DNA of 64,000 bases, taken from contig NZ_LAQU01000004.1 in the NCBI RefSeq assembly GCF_000970345.1, positions 214,533 through 278,532 of the forward strand, given 5' to 3'. Under the pieces are notes generated by a model. It was not told where the DNA came from. It worked only from the letters and a program-made list of their open reading frames with translations, and ran no database searches. The first letter of the stretch is position 1. Every line of letters starts with the position of its first letter. The translations under genes were made by a program, and so were the position numbers. This document shows positions 49,733 through 60,289 of this stretch, piece by piece. The stretch comes from Robbsia andropogonis (GTDB lineage: Bacteria > Pseudomonadota > Gammaproteobacteria > Burkholderiales > Burkholderiaceae).

Positions 49733-51145
49733 TTACGGCCATTCGCCACGAGCACTGCGTTTTGGCCGTACGTGTTGCCATGCTGCACTCGCATCGAGAT
49801 CGATAACCAGCCCTTTTGGGAAGAGCATCTCGTGCGGCGTCCTGGCCCAGCCATGGGTGGACCGCTTTACGTATTCGCGACACGATATAGCACGCGACGC
49901 GGCAGACATCGCCGAACCGACGGGGTCTTGTAGATCGACGGCGGGAACATCCGCGCCATGCGCGGCATCCGAAAACCATCGCCAGGTATGCGGAAATTGA
50001 TCGTGCGGTGATTCGCCCATGCCTTCCTCTACGTAGCGCTCCGGCCCGCTGATATGCAAGGTATCGAAAAGCCGTGACGACCAGGCGCCGACGCCAACGC
50101 GCGGCATGTGACGGACGACATCGCCGGACAGTGTCTCCGCCTCGATCTCGGGGTCCACGATATCGAGCTTGGTTTGATCGGGCCACATATCGAGATCCGA
50201 GCGCTTGACTCCCCAGGTTGTTAAATGACATTGATCCATACGCGTCGCGGCCGCGTGCACCGCCAATAGCAATGCCGCCACACGTGGCGAATGCGGTGCG
50301 GCGGCCAACACCCCGTTTGCCGTGAGGCGTGCCGGATCGCGCGTGCCTACGATGGTTTGCAGGATTCGCAACCCTCGCGGTGCGTCAATGTCACCGCCAT
50401 TTGCTTCGACGACATCGACATCACGCCAGTGTCCGCCAAAAAGATAGAGTACGACAAGCCGGGTCAGGTCGCTGGCCGCGGCCATGTTGGCGTAAGGTCC
50501 GCTAATCTCGCGATGGAAGCGTGCCTTCAAATCCATTGCCACTGAGACAAAGTCTGTCGATATCGGGCGTTGCCGTTTTCCACGATTTCTTCCTGCCGTC
50601 GCGCGATGCGCCGTGTCGATAAGTGGTGGGGTGGTACGCCACAGTTCGACTAGCCAATCAAATACGGCCTCTGCATCCCGTACGACGAGACGGTGCCCCT
50701 GGGTGCGTGCGAGATAACGATAAACGCTCTGCTTCTGAAAGGCCTGCAGCGCGGATTCTCCGATAGCCAATCGTCCGCCAGCGCATGATGATCGGCGATT
50801 ATTTGCCGTTAGCGCTTTGTAGAGTCCATTGCAGGTGTCAGGCTCGCGCGGTTGCCAGTCGCTGTCGCCATCGGACATGGCATCCAATGTGTGCTGGATC
50901 AGCGCAGGGCGGGTTGTCCAGATGATGCGGTCCGCCGCAACGAGCGACGCGACATCCGCAGCGGTGCCGGGTATCGCGCTGACAAACCTCGAATCGTAGC
51001 CGCTCAAGATATTCGCGAGGAAGCGTGGCGGCATCGCACCGCCTTCCCAGGCGTAATGGAATAGGTAAGGCACGGCCCTGTTTTCCGACGCACGCGGTTT
51101 TTTCAATGCCGAAGTCGTCACGTCGGCGGTACTGTTTGCATGCAT
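49733..51145 (-). CDS. TcdA/TcdB-like glycosyltransferase, possible toxin/effector
   Basis: A 470-residue protein with the hallmarks of the DXD glycosyltransferases of large clostridial toxins and related effectors (GT-A fold): YLFHYAWEGGAMPPRFLANI near residues 27-46 (nucleotide-sugar start) and ASDLTRLVVLYLFGGHWRDVDV at residues 224-245, in which SD (225-226), Arg and the DXD at 242-244 bind UDP-sugar and metal. There is no recognisable Sec signal; the first 25 residues are Ser/Thr/Ala-rich, as in some type III effectors. The central 90-215 region is helical and unlike known families. No secretion genes lie in the window. A capsule or LPS enzyme is an alternative. Confidence 0.75.
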   Translation of the reverse strand: MHANSTADVTTSALKKPRASENRAVPYLFHYAWEGGAMPPRFLANILSGYDSRFVSAIPGTAADVASLVAADRIIWTTRPALIQHTLDAMSDGDSDWQPREPDTCNGLYKALTANNRRSSCAGGRLAIGESALQAFQKQSVYRYLARTQGHRLVVRDAEAVFDWLVELWRTTPPLIDTAHRATAGRNRGKRQRPISTDFVSVAMDLKARFHREISGPYANMAAASDLTRLVVLYLFGGHWRDVDVVEANGGDIDAPRGLRILQTIVGTRDPARLTANGVLAAAPHSPRVAALLLAVHAAATRMDQCHLTTWGVKRSDLDMWPDQTKLDIVDPEIEAETLSGDVVRHMPRVGVGAWSSRLFDTLHISGPERYVEEGMGESPHDQFPHTWRWFSDAAHGADVPAVDLQDPVGSAMSAASRAISCREYVKRSTHGWARTPHEMLFPKGLVIDLDASAAWQHVRPKRSARGEWP

Positions 51146-51379
51146 GGTGTCAAGGAGCGAGCGATTGCGTGAGCATTATCACGGGTTATCGGCGTTTTCA
51201 TGCCGTACGAATAAAGTACCACTTCGCCGTGTCGCCGCCCATATGTCAAATGGACAGGATAGCGTGACTGCATTACATGGTCGATCTGCGTTATTGGTTC
51301 TATTTAGGAATCCTCCTATATATTAATAGGAGATTTGCATCGATAATTACTTTTATAACGTCCACCACAAAGGTAAGCC
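51146..51379. promoter_or_regulatory. AT-rich divergent promoter region
   Basis: Separates the glycosyltransferase and the SAHH-like gene. The part from 51290 to 51365 is markedly AT-rich (CCTATATATTAATAGG, TTTTATAACG) in contrast to the surrounding GC-rich DNA. The 16-bp word CCTATATATTAATAGG is nearly a palindrome and may be an operator. No small gene is supported. Confidence 0.45.
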
Positions 51380-52498
51380 ATGCACTTTTTCCTGGATATC
51401 CTAGACGGGATGTGTCTTGGTGGCGCGAAAGTCTTGCTGGTGACGCATGCCGTCCCTGGCGTTACAGACTATGTTTTGGCGATGTCCCGTCGGGACAGAG
51501 TCATCGGCGTAATACCCAAACCTAATACGATCGACCCACAGACACTGCAGGCAGTGTCCGAGATAACGCCGGTTTTCAACGTGCGCAGGGAAGACATCGA
51601 TGCTCGCAACGACAGCTATTGCACCCTGCTCTCGCATCTGGAAGCAGCAGGAAAGTTCGTCATTATCGATATGGGCGGCTATTTTGCGGAAGCGGTTTCT
51701 GCTTTTCCGGACAGCATCAAGCGCAACTTGATCGGCATTGTCGAAGATACCGAGAACGGCCATCAGCGATATGAACGCGCCTTCGCCCGCCTGGGTGATG
51801 CCGACGATCGCGTTGCTAAGCCCGTTATATCCGTTGCGAGAAGTGCACTGAAAGACCCGGAAGATTTCCTTGTCGGGCAAGCCGTTGTCTTTTCGGCTGA
51901 TGCGGCGCTGCGACAAGGCAATGTCATTCTTCCCTCGATGAAAACGGTTGTCTTTGGTTATGGGAAGGTAGGTTCCAGCATCGCGCAGTGTCTGAAAATG
52001 CGGGGCGCGATCGTCTCGATATGTGAAAGCGACCCGGCGCGCGAGGCGCTCGCGTTGGCGCATGGCTTTCAAGTCTTCGGGAAAGACGACGCATTGTCAC
52101 ACGCCGAACTCATCTTCTGCGCCACGGGCAATCATTGCATCGGAATGCAGGATTTCGGCCGAACCGACAGCAGGAAGTATGTGTTTTGTGCGACATCGGC
52201 CGATGACGAGCTGAAGGACTTCGAAGACATTCGCCGCATTATGGAGCCCTCTGGTATCTGGGGTGTCGCGCGCACCGGTAATCGCGGCATGATTTATTTT
52301 TGCAATCGTGGAAATTCGGTGAATTTCTTGCATAACGGAAGTGTCGGGCCATATGTCAAATTGGTGCAGGCGGAGTTGTTGGTTGCCGCATCGCGTATTG
52401 ACCAGTTTGTTCCTGGTCGCATCTCGGAGCTGGATAGATCGAGTCGTACGTCGATATCAAAGGTCTGGTTGAAGCATCATGTGAGCACGCTGAACTGA
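51380..52498 (+). CDS. S-adenosylhomocysteine-hydrolase-like NAD-binding protein
   Basis: A 372-residue relative of adenosylhomocysteinase. The NAD fold is clear: VVFGYGKVGSSIAQCL (GxGxxG at 193-198), the acidic end of beta-2 at Glu216 and IFCATGNH near 250. The half before it keeps the outline of the catalytic domain (FVIIDMGGYFAEA near 93; GIVEDTENGHQRY for the usual EETTTGVHR). The stretch that carries the catalytic Lys and Asp in the real enzyme (NDSVTKSKFDN) is replaced by SVARSALKDPEDFLV, and the protein is about 60-100 residues shorter. Catalysis of AdoHcy cleavage is therefore doubtful. It leads a cassette with HD and NUDIX hydrolases. Confidence 0.8.
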   Translation: MHFFLDILDGMCLGGAKVLLVTHAVPGVTDYVLAMSRRDRVIGVIPKPNTIDPQTLQAVSEITPVFNVRREDIDARNDSYCTLLSHLEAAGKFVIIDMGGYFAEAVSAFPDSIKRNLIGIVEDTENGHQRYERAFARLGDADDRVAKPVISVARSALKDPEDFLVGQAVVFSADAALRQGNVILPSMKTVVFGYGKVGSSIAQCLKMRGAIVSICESDPAREALALAHGFQVFGKDDALSHAELIFCATGNHCIGMQDFGRTDSRKYVFCATSADDELKDFEDIRRIMEPSGIWGVARTGNRGMIYFCNRGNSVNFLHNGSVGPYVKLVQAELLVAASRIDQFVPGRISELDRSSRTSISKVWLKHHVSTLN

Positions 52499-52518
52499 AC
52501 CGAGGGGAGGAGACAAGG

Positions 52519-53187
52519 ATGAAAAAAACGTATCTCGACAAAGTTCGAGCGCAGGTCCTGGAAGATTTTGATAGTACTGTCGTCGCACATGACATGGCGC
52601 ATCTCCTGCGGGTGGAGCACCATGCGCGTCGTATCGCCGAGAAAGAACCTGTCAATATCGAGGTGGTGCGCAGCGCCGCTTTGTTACACGACTACCATCG
52701 ATTTCTCGAGATCAAAACCGGACAGCATGTGTCACCTTGCGTGGCGGAGCCGCTCGTGCGCACCGTATTGTCGAAGGCCGGTGCGCCGGACGAGGATGTC
52801 GAATTGATTTGTCGGTGTGTTGACTTTACGGAGCGCTTTACCTGCGCCGGTGATGAGATACGTGATGCCACGATCCCGAGAGAGGCCATGATCGTACGGG
52901 ATGCTGATATGCTGGATGCACTGGGTGCGGTCGGTATCGCGCGCGCAATGATGTTCGGCGCGAAACTGGGGCAACCGCTTAGCGCGGCCGATCCTGTTGC
53001 CGGACAGTTTCGTCATGGGAAAGCCAGTTCGGTCATTCACCATTTCCACGAGAAGCTTCTGCGATTGGAGCCCGAGTTCTTGACCGAGGTGGGCGCTGCG
53101 GAAGCGAAGCGCCGCACGCACTATATGCGTGAATATCTCAGCGTGCTTGAGAGTGAGTTAAGGTACGGGTCTACGGAAGCCGCATGA
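52519..53187 (+). CDS. HD-domain phosphohydrolase
   Basis: A 222-residue metal-dependent phosphohydrolase of the YedJ-like HD group. Metal ligands are visible as His28 or His24 (AHDMAHLLRV), His57-Asp58 (LLHDYH) and Asp128/Asp130/Asp133 (VRDADMLDALGAVG). It lacks a nucleotidyl-cyclase or other partner domain. A very strong ribosome-binding site (GGGAGGAGACAAGG) precedes the ATG. It is 20 bp after the SAHH-like gene and 25 bp before the NUDIX gene. The substrate (nucleotide, cyclic or phospho-ester) cannot be told. Confidence 0.9.
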   Translation: MKKTYLDKVRAQVLEDFDSTVVAHDMAHLLRVEHHARRIAEKEPVNIEVVRSAALLHDYHRFLEIKTGQHVSPCVAEPLVRTVLSKAGAPDEDVELICRCVDFTERFTCAGDEIRDATIPREAMIVRDADMLDALGAVGIARAMMFGAKLGQPLSAADPVAGQFRHGKASSVIHHFHEKLLRLEPEFLTEVGAAEAKRRTHYMREYLSVLESELRYGSTEAA

Positions 53188-53212
53188 GCGTGATGCCAGA
53201 TACGGAAAACGA

Positions 53213-53926
53213 ATGAAAGACATTCAGCTAAAGGTGCAGGGGCGTTCTTATGCGTTCCCTGTCAAGGGTGCTTTGGAAGGGACGAACGATGCGTCGTCCC
53301 TTGCGCGGGCCGACGCACAAGACATAAAGGAAACGAGAGCCGCATCGGATGTGTCCGCGATGCCGTGGGAGCAAGGCCTGGCCTTGAGGTTGGGCGCCTA
53401 TCTGCGAGCCTTTCCTGATGAAGAGGGGCGGCTCGAACGGCTGACGGATAGCATGGAGGCCACGCGCACGGTGCCGTCTTTGCCGCTTGGGTCGCGCAGG
53501 CTCTTTCCTGGTCATGTGACCGGCAGTGGGATCGTTGCCAAGGATGGACAGGCGTTATTGATTCGTCACCCGATTATCGGGCGGTGGCTGCAGCCTGGCG
53601 GTCATCTCGAGGGGAACGAGGCGCCGGAAGTGGCTGCGGCACGTGAAGCGGAAGAGGAGACGGGATGGCGCGTCGCGCCCGTGGTGGATGCATGCGGCCA
53701 ACCGATACTGCTCGATATCGACATCCATGCGATACCGGAAAATCCCAAAAAGGGGGAACCCGCGCACTGGCACTACGACTTCCTGTACGTATTCGCGCCG
53801 GTCGAGCGCGTGACCACGCCGGAGTTGCCCGTCAAATGGATCAGCATCGAGGAGATCGACGAACCGAGGCTCGTCAAGGCCCTGTCCAAGGTGCCGATGC
53901 TCCACGCTGCACTAAGCGATGCATGA
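53213..53926 (+). CDS. NUDIX hydrolase
   Basis: A 237-residue hydrolase. The complete Nudix box runs from Gly130 to Trp152 (GHLEGNE, then REAEEETGW) with Glu148 and Glu149 as metal ligands. The first 95 residues are a separate polar, helical region of unknown role. Family members split nucleoside-diphosphate-X compounds. It is the third gene of the cassette with SAHH-like and HD proteins, which points to a shared nucleotide-type substrate. It is convergent with sdaA, 25 bp apart. Confidence 0.92.
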   Translation: MKDIQLKVQGRSYAFPVKGALEGTNDASSLARADAQDIKETRAASDVSAMPWEQGLALRLGAYLRAFPDEEGRLERLTDSMEATRTVPSLPLGSRRLFPGHVTGSGIVAKDGQALLIRHPIIGRWLQPGGHLEGNEAPEVAAAREAEEETGWRVAPVVDACGQPILLDIDIHAIPENPKKGEPAHWHYDFLYVFAPVERVTTPELPVKWISIEEIDEPRLVKALSKVPMLHAALSDA

Positions 53927-53951
53927 ACGCAGGACGCTGCGTCGGCTTACG

Positions 53952-55373
53952 TCAGCACTCGATGATATTGACCGCCAGGCCACCGCGCGACGTTTCCTTG
54001 TACTTGGTTTTCATGTCGGCGCCGGTTTCACGCATGGTCTTGATGACCGAGTCCAGTGACACGTAATGGTCCCCGTCGCTTTGCAATGCCATGCGGGCTG
54101 CGTTCAATGCCTTGACCGCGCCCATCGCATTGCGCTCGATGCAGGGAATCTGGACACGCCCGCCCACCGGGTCACAGGTCAGCCCCAGATTGTGTTCCAT
54201 GCCGATTTCAGCGGCGTTTTCGACCTGTCGCGGCGTGCCGCCGAGCACGGCCGCCAGGGCACCCGCCGCCATCGAGCAGGCGACACCCACCTCGCCTTGA
54301 CAGCCCACTTCCGCGCCCGAGATGGAGGCATTCAACTTGTACAAGATACCGATTGCCGCGGCCGTTAGCAGAAACGTCTCCACGCCCGAGACATTCGCGC
54401 CATCGATGAAGCGCATGTAGTAATGCAGTACCGCCGGAACGATGCCCGCGGCGCCATTCGTCGGTGCCGTGACCACGCGGCCGCCCGCGGCGTTTTCCTC
54501 GTTGATGGCCATGGCGAACAGATTGAGCCAGTCGAGCTGCGCCAATGGATCGCCAGCGACACCGGCTTGCCGTGCCGCCTCGCGGCGCATCAGGCCGCGA
54601 TAGAGTTCCGGTGCACGGCGCCGGACTTGAAGCGGCCCTGGCAACGTGAGAATGGGTGCGGGATCGGTGCTCGCGTCCGCGGCACCGCCACCGTTGCATC
54701 CCTGCCGGACGCAGTCCTGCATCGCATCCCAGATGCGGGCGAGACCCGCATGGATCTCGGCGTCGTCACGCCAGGTGCGTTCGTTTTCCCACATCAGCTC
54801 GGCGATCGACCGGCCCGAATCGGAGCACAGTTGCAATAACTCGGCACCTGAACGGAAAACATGTGGCAATTTCAGCGGAGCAGTCAACACCTGCGTATTC
54901 GCCGCTCCCTCCGTCACCACAAAACCGCCGCCGACCGACAGATAGGTTGTCTCGCGCAGCACGGTGCCCGTGGCATCGAATGCGCTGATGCGAAGTGCAT
55001 TCGGATGCGCTGGAAGCGACTGCCGATAGAACGCGATGCGCTCGCGTGGGACAAAGGGAATGATATGGGTGCCGAGCAAGGCCAACTGCCGGTCGCGCTG
55101 CACCGCATCGAGCCGCGGCGCAATCGATGCGGCATCGACGGTATCCGGCGCGTCGCCCATCAACCCCAGCATCACGCCACGGTCGGTGCCGTGTCCTCGC
55201 CCGGTTGCTCCGAGCGATCCATAGAGGCCGACATCTAAGCGGGCGACGAGGGGTAGCAGGCCCTCATCGGCCAGGGCGGTCACGAACATCAGACCGGCTC
55301 GCATGGGCCCGACCGTGTGCGAGCTGGACGGCCCAATGCCGATCTTGAAAAGATCGAAAACGCTGACGGCCAT
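53952..55373 (-). CDS. sdaA: L-serine ammonia-lyase, iron-sulfur type
   Basis: Deaminates L-serine to pyruvate using a 4Fe-4S cluster. The 473-residue single-chain form has the N-terminal beta domain ([19 protein letters not shown] near residue 8) and the alpha domain with cluster cysteines ([18 protein letters not shown] near 360, [12 protein letters not shown] near 405). The ATG at 55373 gives the family start [12 protein letters not shown]. It is last in the operon with the glycine cleavage genes, 76 bp after gcvP, linking glycine-derived serine to pyruvate. Confidence 0.96.
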   Translation of the reverse strand: MAVSVFDLFKIGIGPSSSHTVGPMRAGLMFVTALADEGLLPLVARLDVGLYGSLGATGRGHGTDRGVMLGLMGDAPDTVDAASIAPRLDAVQRDRQLALLGTHIIPFVPRERIAFYRQSLPAHPNALRISAFDATGTVLRETTYLSVGGGFVVTEGAANTQVLTAPLKLPHVFRSGAELLQLCSDSGRSIAELMWENERTWRDDAEIHAGLARIWDAMQDCVRQGCNGGGAADASTDPAPILTLPGPLQVRRRAPELYRGLMRREAARQAGVAGDPLAQLDWLNLFAMAINEENAAGGRVVTAPTNGAAGIVPAVLHYYMRFIDGANVSGVETFLLTAAAIGILYKLNASISGAEVGCQGEVGVACSMAAGALAAVLGGTPRQVENAAEIGMEHNLGLTCDPVGGRVQIPCIERNAMGAVKALNAARMALQSDGDHYVSLDSVIKTMRETGADMKTKYKETSRGGLAVNIIEC

Positions 55374-55449
55374 GGTGATTACCCCTTGATCAAAGCAGCA
55401 AAGCCAGCCGCGGTCACGTTGAGCGGAACCGCGGCCATCACGTCGGACG

Positions 55450-58437
55450 TCATTGATACGACGTGATGTCGGGGCAGGAGCACACCAAATTGCGGTCGCC
55501 ATACGCGTTGTCCGCACGGCCAACTGGCGACCAGTACTTCGTCGCGCGCAGCGATTTCACCGGATACGCCGCCTGCTCGCGTGAGTATGCATGGGTCCAG
55601 TTGTCGCTCGTCACCACGGGTGCTGTGTGCGGTGCGTGTTTCAGTGGGTTGTCTTCCCGGTCCAGCGCGCCACTTTCCACCGCGCTGATTTCCGCGCGGA
55701 TGGCGATCATCGCATCGATAAAGCGGTCGAGTTCGTACTTGGATTCGGACTCGGTCGGCTCGATCATCAGCGTGCCCGGCACCGGGAAGCTCATCGTGGG
55801 TGCGTGGAAGCCGTAGTCGATCAAGCGCTTTGCCACGTCGTCCACGCTGATGCCGCTGCTGTCCTTGATCGGACGCAGATCAATGATGCATTCGTGTGCC
55901 ACCAAGCCGCCCGGGCCGGCGTACAACACGGGGTAATGCGGCGACAGGCGCTTTGCAATGTAGTTTGCCGACAGGATCGCATTCTCGCTGGCCCGGCGCA
56001 GCCCGGCCGCGCCCATCATCGCGATATACATCCATGAGATCGGCAGAATGCTCGCCGAGCCGTACGGGGCAGCCGATACGGCGCTGATGCCGTCTTCGCC
56101 GCGCTGATAGCCGACCGATGTCGCGTTTGGCAGGAACTTCGCCAAATGCGCGCCCACGGCCACTGGTCCGACGCCTGGTCCGCCGCCGCCGTGCGGAATA
56201 CAGAACGTCTTGTGCAGGTTCAAGTGCGATACGTCGCCGCCGAATGCGCCCGGTGCCGCCAAGCCGACCATGGCATTCATGTTCGCGCCATCGACATACA
56301 CCTGGCCGCCATGCTCGTGTACCACGTCGCAGATTTCGCGGATACGGGATTCGAACACGCCGTGCGTCGACGGATACGTGATCATGATTGCCGCAAGCCT
56401 GTCCGCATGCTGCGTTGCCTTTGCGCGCAGGTCATCCAGATCGACGTTGCCGTTGCTGTCGCATGCCACCACCACGACCTTCATGCCCACCATCTGCGCC
56501 GACGCCGGGTTGGTACCGTGCGCCGATGCCGGAATCAGGCAGACGTCGCGGTGCGCTTCGCCACGCGAGGCGTGATACGCCCGGATAATCAGCAGGCCCG
56601 CGTATTCTCCCTGGGAGCCGGCATTCGGTTGCAGCGACACGGCGGCATAGCCCGTGCATGCAACCAGCATGTCTTCCAACTGCGCGATCATCGTCTGATA
56701 GCCGACCGTTTGCGTAGGCGGCGCGAACGGATGAATGGAGCCGAACTCGGGCCAGGTAACCGGGAGCATTTCCGCTGTGGCGTTGAGTTTCATCGTGCAC
56801 GAACCGAGCGGAATCATGGTGCGATCGAGCGCCAGATCCTTGTCGGCCAACTTGCGCAGGTAGCGCAGCATTTCGGTCTCGCTGTGATAGCGATTGAACG
56901 TCGGATGCGTCAGGAAGGCGGTGCGGCGCGTCAGTGCCGCTGGCCAGGTCAATGTGGCCGCCTTGGTGATCGTGCTGTCCAACGCTGAAATATCGACATT
57001 CGAGGTAGCCGACGTTCCGGCATTCGAGAACATCTGGAACAGCGTATCGAGGTCCGCGCGAGTGGTGGTCTCGTCGAACGACAGGCCCAGGTGCGCGTCG
57101 TCGATGCGACGGAAGTTGTAACCGGCACTGACCGCGGCGTCATGCAGTTGCGCCGTCGCGCCCGACGTGTGGATCGTCAACGTGTCGAAAAAAGTGTCGT
57201 TGATGACGGTCCATCCCAGGCCACGAAGTCCTTGCGCGGCGATCGCCGTGATCCGGTTCACCCGCGCGGCAATATTTTGCAGGCCTGCCGGGCCATGGTA
57301 GACGGCGTACATGCTGGCGATGATCGCCAGCAGTGCTTGCGCGGTACAGATGTTCGACGTCGCTTTTTCACGGCGGATATGTTGTTCGCGGGTCTGCAGC
57401 GCGAGACGCAGCGCCGGTTGGCCTTGCGCATCGACGGTCACGCCGACGAGCCGTCCCGGCAATTGCCGCTTCAGCGCGTCGCGCACGGCCATGAATGCGG
57501 CGTGGGGACCACCAAAGCCCATCGGCACACCAAAGCGCTGACTGTTCCCAACGGCGACATCGGCACCCCATTCGCCAGGGGCGGCCAGCACCGTCAAAGC
57601 CAGCAGATCGGCGGCCACCACGACTTGCGCGCCGGCCTCGTGCAACGCTTCGGCTAGCGCGCGATAGTCGCGTACATCGCCATTGACGCCTGGGTATTGC
57701 AGCAGCACGCCGAACGGCGAGGCTTGCACGGCGTTGGCGGCAGGACCCACCACCACGTGGATGCCCAACGGTTCCGCGCGGGTGCGCAGCACTTCGATTG
57801 TCTGGGGCAGCGTGTCATCCGCGACGTAGAAGACCGTCGACGTCGACTTGCCCGCGCGCTTGACCAGCGTCATCGCTTCGGCGGCGGCGGTGGCCTCGTC
57901 GAGCATCGATGCGTTGGCCACGTCCAGACCGGTCAGGTCGGTAATCATCTGCTGATAGTTCAGCAGCGCTTCCAGCCTGCCTTGCGAGATTTCCGGCTGA
58001 TAAGGCGTGTAAGCCGTATACCACGCCGGATTCTCGAGAATATTGCGCAGAATGACATTCGGCGTATGCGTGCCGTAGTAACCCTGGCCGATGAGGTTGC
58101 GCATCACGCGATTCTGCGCCGCCAGCTCGCGTAGCAGGGCAATCGCCTGCGCTTCATCGCGCGGATCGGTGAAGTCGCCGAGCGGCAGCGTATCGGTGCG
58201 GCGGATGTCCTGCGGGATCACGGCGTCGATCAGCGCGCCGCGATCAGCGTAGCCGAGCACGTCGAGCATCGCGCGTTCGTCGGCATCGATGGTGCCGATA
58301 TGGCGCGCCTCGAAGCCATCGTGGCGTTCAAGCGCCGAGAGGGACACGGACGACAAAGGCGGCAGCGCCGACGGCGCGACGTTGGCGGAGGAAATATCCT
58401 GGGCCGGCGATGCCGACGGGACGGAAAGATCGGTCAT
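55450..58437 (-). CDS. gcvP: Glycine dehydrogenase (decarboxylating), P-protein
   Basis: PLP enzyme that decarboxylates glycine and loads the aminomethyl group on GcvH. At 995 residues it is the fused homodimer form. It begins with an Ala/Ser-rich extension of about 45 residues, then [14 protein letters not shown]; the PLP-binding lysine is in [18 protein letters not shown], preceded by the Gly-rich NEYAG-like loop GSQGEYAGL. Order in the operon is T, H, P as in Burkholderia. Regulation by the glycine riboswitch upstream of gcvT is expected. Confidence 0.98.
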   Translation of the reverse strand: MTDLSVPSASPAQDISSANVAPSALPPLSSVSLSALERHDGFEARHIGTIDADERAMLDVLGYADRGALIDAVIPQDIRRTDTLPLGDFTDPRDEAQAIALLRELAAQNRVMRNLIGQGYYGTHTPNVILRNILENPAWYTAYTPYQPEISQGRLEALLNYQQMITDLTGLDVANASMLDEATAAAEAMTLVKRAGKSTSTVFYVADDTLPQTIEVLRTRAEPLGIHVVVGPAANAVQASPFGVLLQYPGVNGDVRDYRALAEALHEAGAQVVVAADLLALTVLAAPGEWGADVAVGNSQRFGVPMGFGGPHAAFMAVRDALKRQLPGRLVGVTVDAQGQPALRLALQTREQHIRREKATSNICTAQALLAIIASMYAVYHGPAGLQNIAARVNRITAIAAQGLRGLGWTVINDTFFDTLTIHTSGATAQLHDAAVSAGYNFRRIDDAHLGLSFDETTTRADLDTLFQMFSNAGTSATSNVDISALDSTITKAATLTWPAALTRRTAFLTHPTFNRYHSETEMLRYLRKLADKDLALDRTMIPLGSCTMKLNATAEMLPVTWPEFGSIHPFAPPTQTVGYQTMIAQLEDMLVACTGYAAVSLQPNAGSQGEYAGLLIIRAYHASRGEAHRDVCLIPASAHGTNPASAQMVGMKVVVVACDSNGNVDLDDLRAKATQHADRLAAIMITYPSTHGVFESRIREICDVVHEHGGQVYVDGANMNAMVGLAAPGAFGGDVSHLNLHKTFCIPHGGGGPGVGPVAVGAHLAKFLPNATSVGYQRGEDGISAVSAAPYGSASILPISWMYIAMMGAAGLRRASENAILSANYIAKRLSPHYPVLYAGPGGLVAHECIIDLRPIKDSSGISVDDVAKRLIDYGFHAPTMSFPVPGTLMIEPTESESKYELDRFIDAMIAIRAEISAVESGALDREDNPLKHAPHTAPVVTSDNWTHAYSREQAAYPVKSLRATKYWSPVGRADNAYGDRNLVCSCPDITSYQ

Positions 58438-58618
58438 GATGGAACGGGCGGAGGGGGCAGAGCACAGCCGCGCTCACACGAGCGCGACTTCACTAAAAAG
58501 CAGCAAAATAACGGTCCAAACCGGGACGGTGTCAACCAAGCACGTTGCAGACATCGTCACGGGTAATGCGTTTGTTACGGCGGTGAGGGGATGGCCCCCA
58601 CCCGAGATCGTCCTCGAT

Positions 58619-58999
58619 TTACTCGCCGATCGACTGCTTGTACTGATCGGCGCTCAACAACGCCGTCGTGGCGCCCGCGTCGGTCGGCTTGATCTTGAAC
58701 AGCCATGCCTCGTACGGTTTCGCGTTGACGGAATCCGGTGCATCGCCCAGATCACCGTTCGAGGCGATGATTTCGCCGGCTACCGGTGCGTATATGTCGG
58801 ACGCGGCCTTTACCGATTCCACGACGGCGATGGATTCGCCGGCGCTGACCTGACGGCCCGCCTCCGGCAGGTCGACGAACACGATGTCGCCTAGTGCTTC
58901 CTGGGCGTGGTCACTGATACCCACGGTCAACGTGCCGTCAGCTTCGGTGCGGATCCATTCATGCGACTCCGTGTACTTCAGGTCGGCTGGGGTGGTCAT
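58619..58999 (-). CDS. gcvH: Glycine cleavage H-protein
   Basis: Lipoyl carrier of the glycine cleavage system, 126 residues. The lipoylated lysine is Lys64 in [14 protein letters not shown], and the fold shows the typical [15 protein letters not shown] start. GAGAGGATGCC precedes the ATG. It lies between gcvT (107 bp) and gcvP (181 bp). Confidence 0.98.
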   Translation of the reverse strand: MTTPADLKYTESHEWIRTEADGTLTVGISDHAQEALGDIVFVDLPEAGRQVSAGESIAVVESVKAASDIYAPVAGEIIASNGDLGDAPDSVNAKPYEAWLFKIKPTDAGATTALLSADQYKQSIGE

Positions 59000-59106
59000 G
59001 GCATCCTCTCTGTAAAATCAAATGGTGTTGTGCAGCATGTCTGCTGCGCTGAATGTGCTTGTCAGCGGTGCTCGAAAACGTGTGGTTCGCCCGAACCGGC
59101 GCGCGG

Positions 59107-60216
59107 CTACAGCGTGACCAATGTCTTGCCTTGCCGCACGAACGGTAATTTAACCACGGTCGCGGGCAATTGTTTGTCCCGAATCTGCACTTGCACGGTA
59201 TCACCGGGCTTCACGTCCACCGGCACCCGCGCGAATGCGATCGAGCGTTGCAGTGACGGCGAGAACGTTCCGCTGGTGATTTCTCCTTCCCCGGAGGCGG
59301 TCAACACCTTCTGGTGGCTGCGCAGCACGCCGCCGCTGCCCTGCAACAACAGGCCGACGAAGGCGGCGCGTTGGCCGTCCGTGTCGAGCTGCCCGCGTCC
59401 CAGGAAGGCGCGGTCGGTCGAGCGATCGACGGTCCAGGCCAGACCGGCATCCAGCGGCGACACGGTCTCGTCCATGTCCTGGCCATACAGGTTCATGCCG
59501 GCTTCCAGGCGCAGCGTGTCTCGCGCGCCCAGGCCGGCCGGGCGCACGCCGGCAGCGGCCAAAGCCTGCCACAGGGCGGTGCTTGCGGATGCGTCGCATA
59601 CGATTTCGAAACCGTCTTCGCCGGTGTAGCCGGTGCGAGCGATCATCAATTCACCGAATGGCGATTCGGTCAGTACCACGGCATGGAACGGCTTCAACGG
59701 CTCGGACGGCGCTTGCGAACCGGGAATCGCCGCCCAGGTCTTGGCCCGCGCTTCCGGGCCTTGCACGGCGATGATGCCGAGGTCCGGACGGGAGACGACG
59801 GACATATTGAAGTCTCCCTCGGCGTTCTGCTGGCCGAGCCAGGCAATGTCCTTGTCCGCGGTGCCCGCGTTGACCACCAGCCGGAACGACGTTTCGTCGA
59901 AGTAATAGACGATCAGATCGTCGACCACGCCGCCGTTACCGTTCAGCATGCAGGAATAAAGGGCGCGGCCGGAGGTTTGAAGCTTTGCCACGTCGTTGGC
60001 GAGCACGCGCTGCAGGAACGGGCGGACGGCTTCCCCCGTCAAATCGACCACGCGCATGTGGGAAACGTCGAACATGCCGGCGCTGGTACGCACGGCGCGA
60101 TGTTCTTCAATCTGGGAGCCGTAGTTGACGGGCATGTCCCAGCCTCCGAAATCGACCATCCGGGCGCCAGCGGCGAGATGGACGGCATGCAACGCAGTCT
60201 TGTTCAGTTCGGTCAT
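59107..60216 (-). CDS. gcvT: Glycine cleavage T-protein (aminomethyltransferase)
   Basis: Transfers the methylene group from the loaded H-protein to tetrahydrofolate. The 369-residue enzyme starts [27 protein letters not shown], has the catalytic Asp region [14 protein letters not shown] near 57, and [12 protein letters not shown] near 185. The ATG at 60216 follows a GGGGGCTCC ribosome-binding site; the frame upstream overlaps the riboswitch and is not coding. It is first gene of the operon gcvT-gcvH-gcvP-sdaA. Confidence 0.97.
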   Translation of the reverse strand: MTELNKTALHAVHLAAGARMVDFGGWDMPVNYGSQIEEHRAVRTSAGMFDVSHMRVVDLTGEAVRPFLQRVLANDVAKLQTSGRALYSCMLNGNGGVVDDLIVYYFDETSFRLVVNAGTADKDIAWLGQQNAEGDFNMSVVSRPDLGIIAVQGPEARAKTWAAIPGSQAPSEPLKPFHAVVLTESPFGELMIARTGYTGEDGFEIVCDASASTALWQALAAAGVRPAGLGARDTLRLEAGMNLYGQDMDETVSPLDAGLAWTVDRSTDRAFLGRGQLDTDGQRAAFVGLLLQGSGGVLRSHQKVLTASGEGEITSGTFSPSLQRSIAFARVPVDVKPGDTVQVQIRDKQLPATVVKLPFVRQGKTLVTL

Positions 60217-60289
60217 TTGGAGCCCCCAGCGGCATCGGAAAACGTAAAAGGGTCGACGCCGTGCCGCCCGTAAAGGCGCGCGGTGCCGA

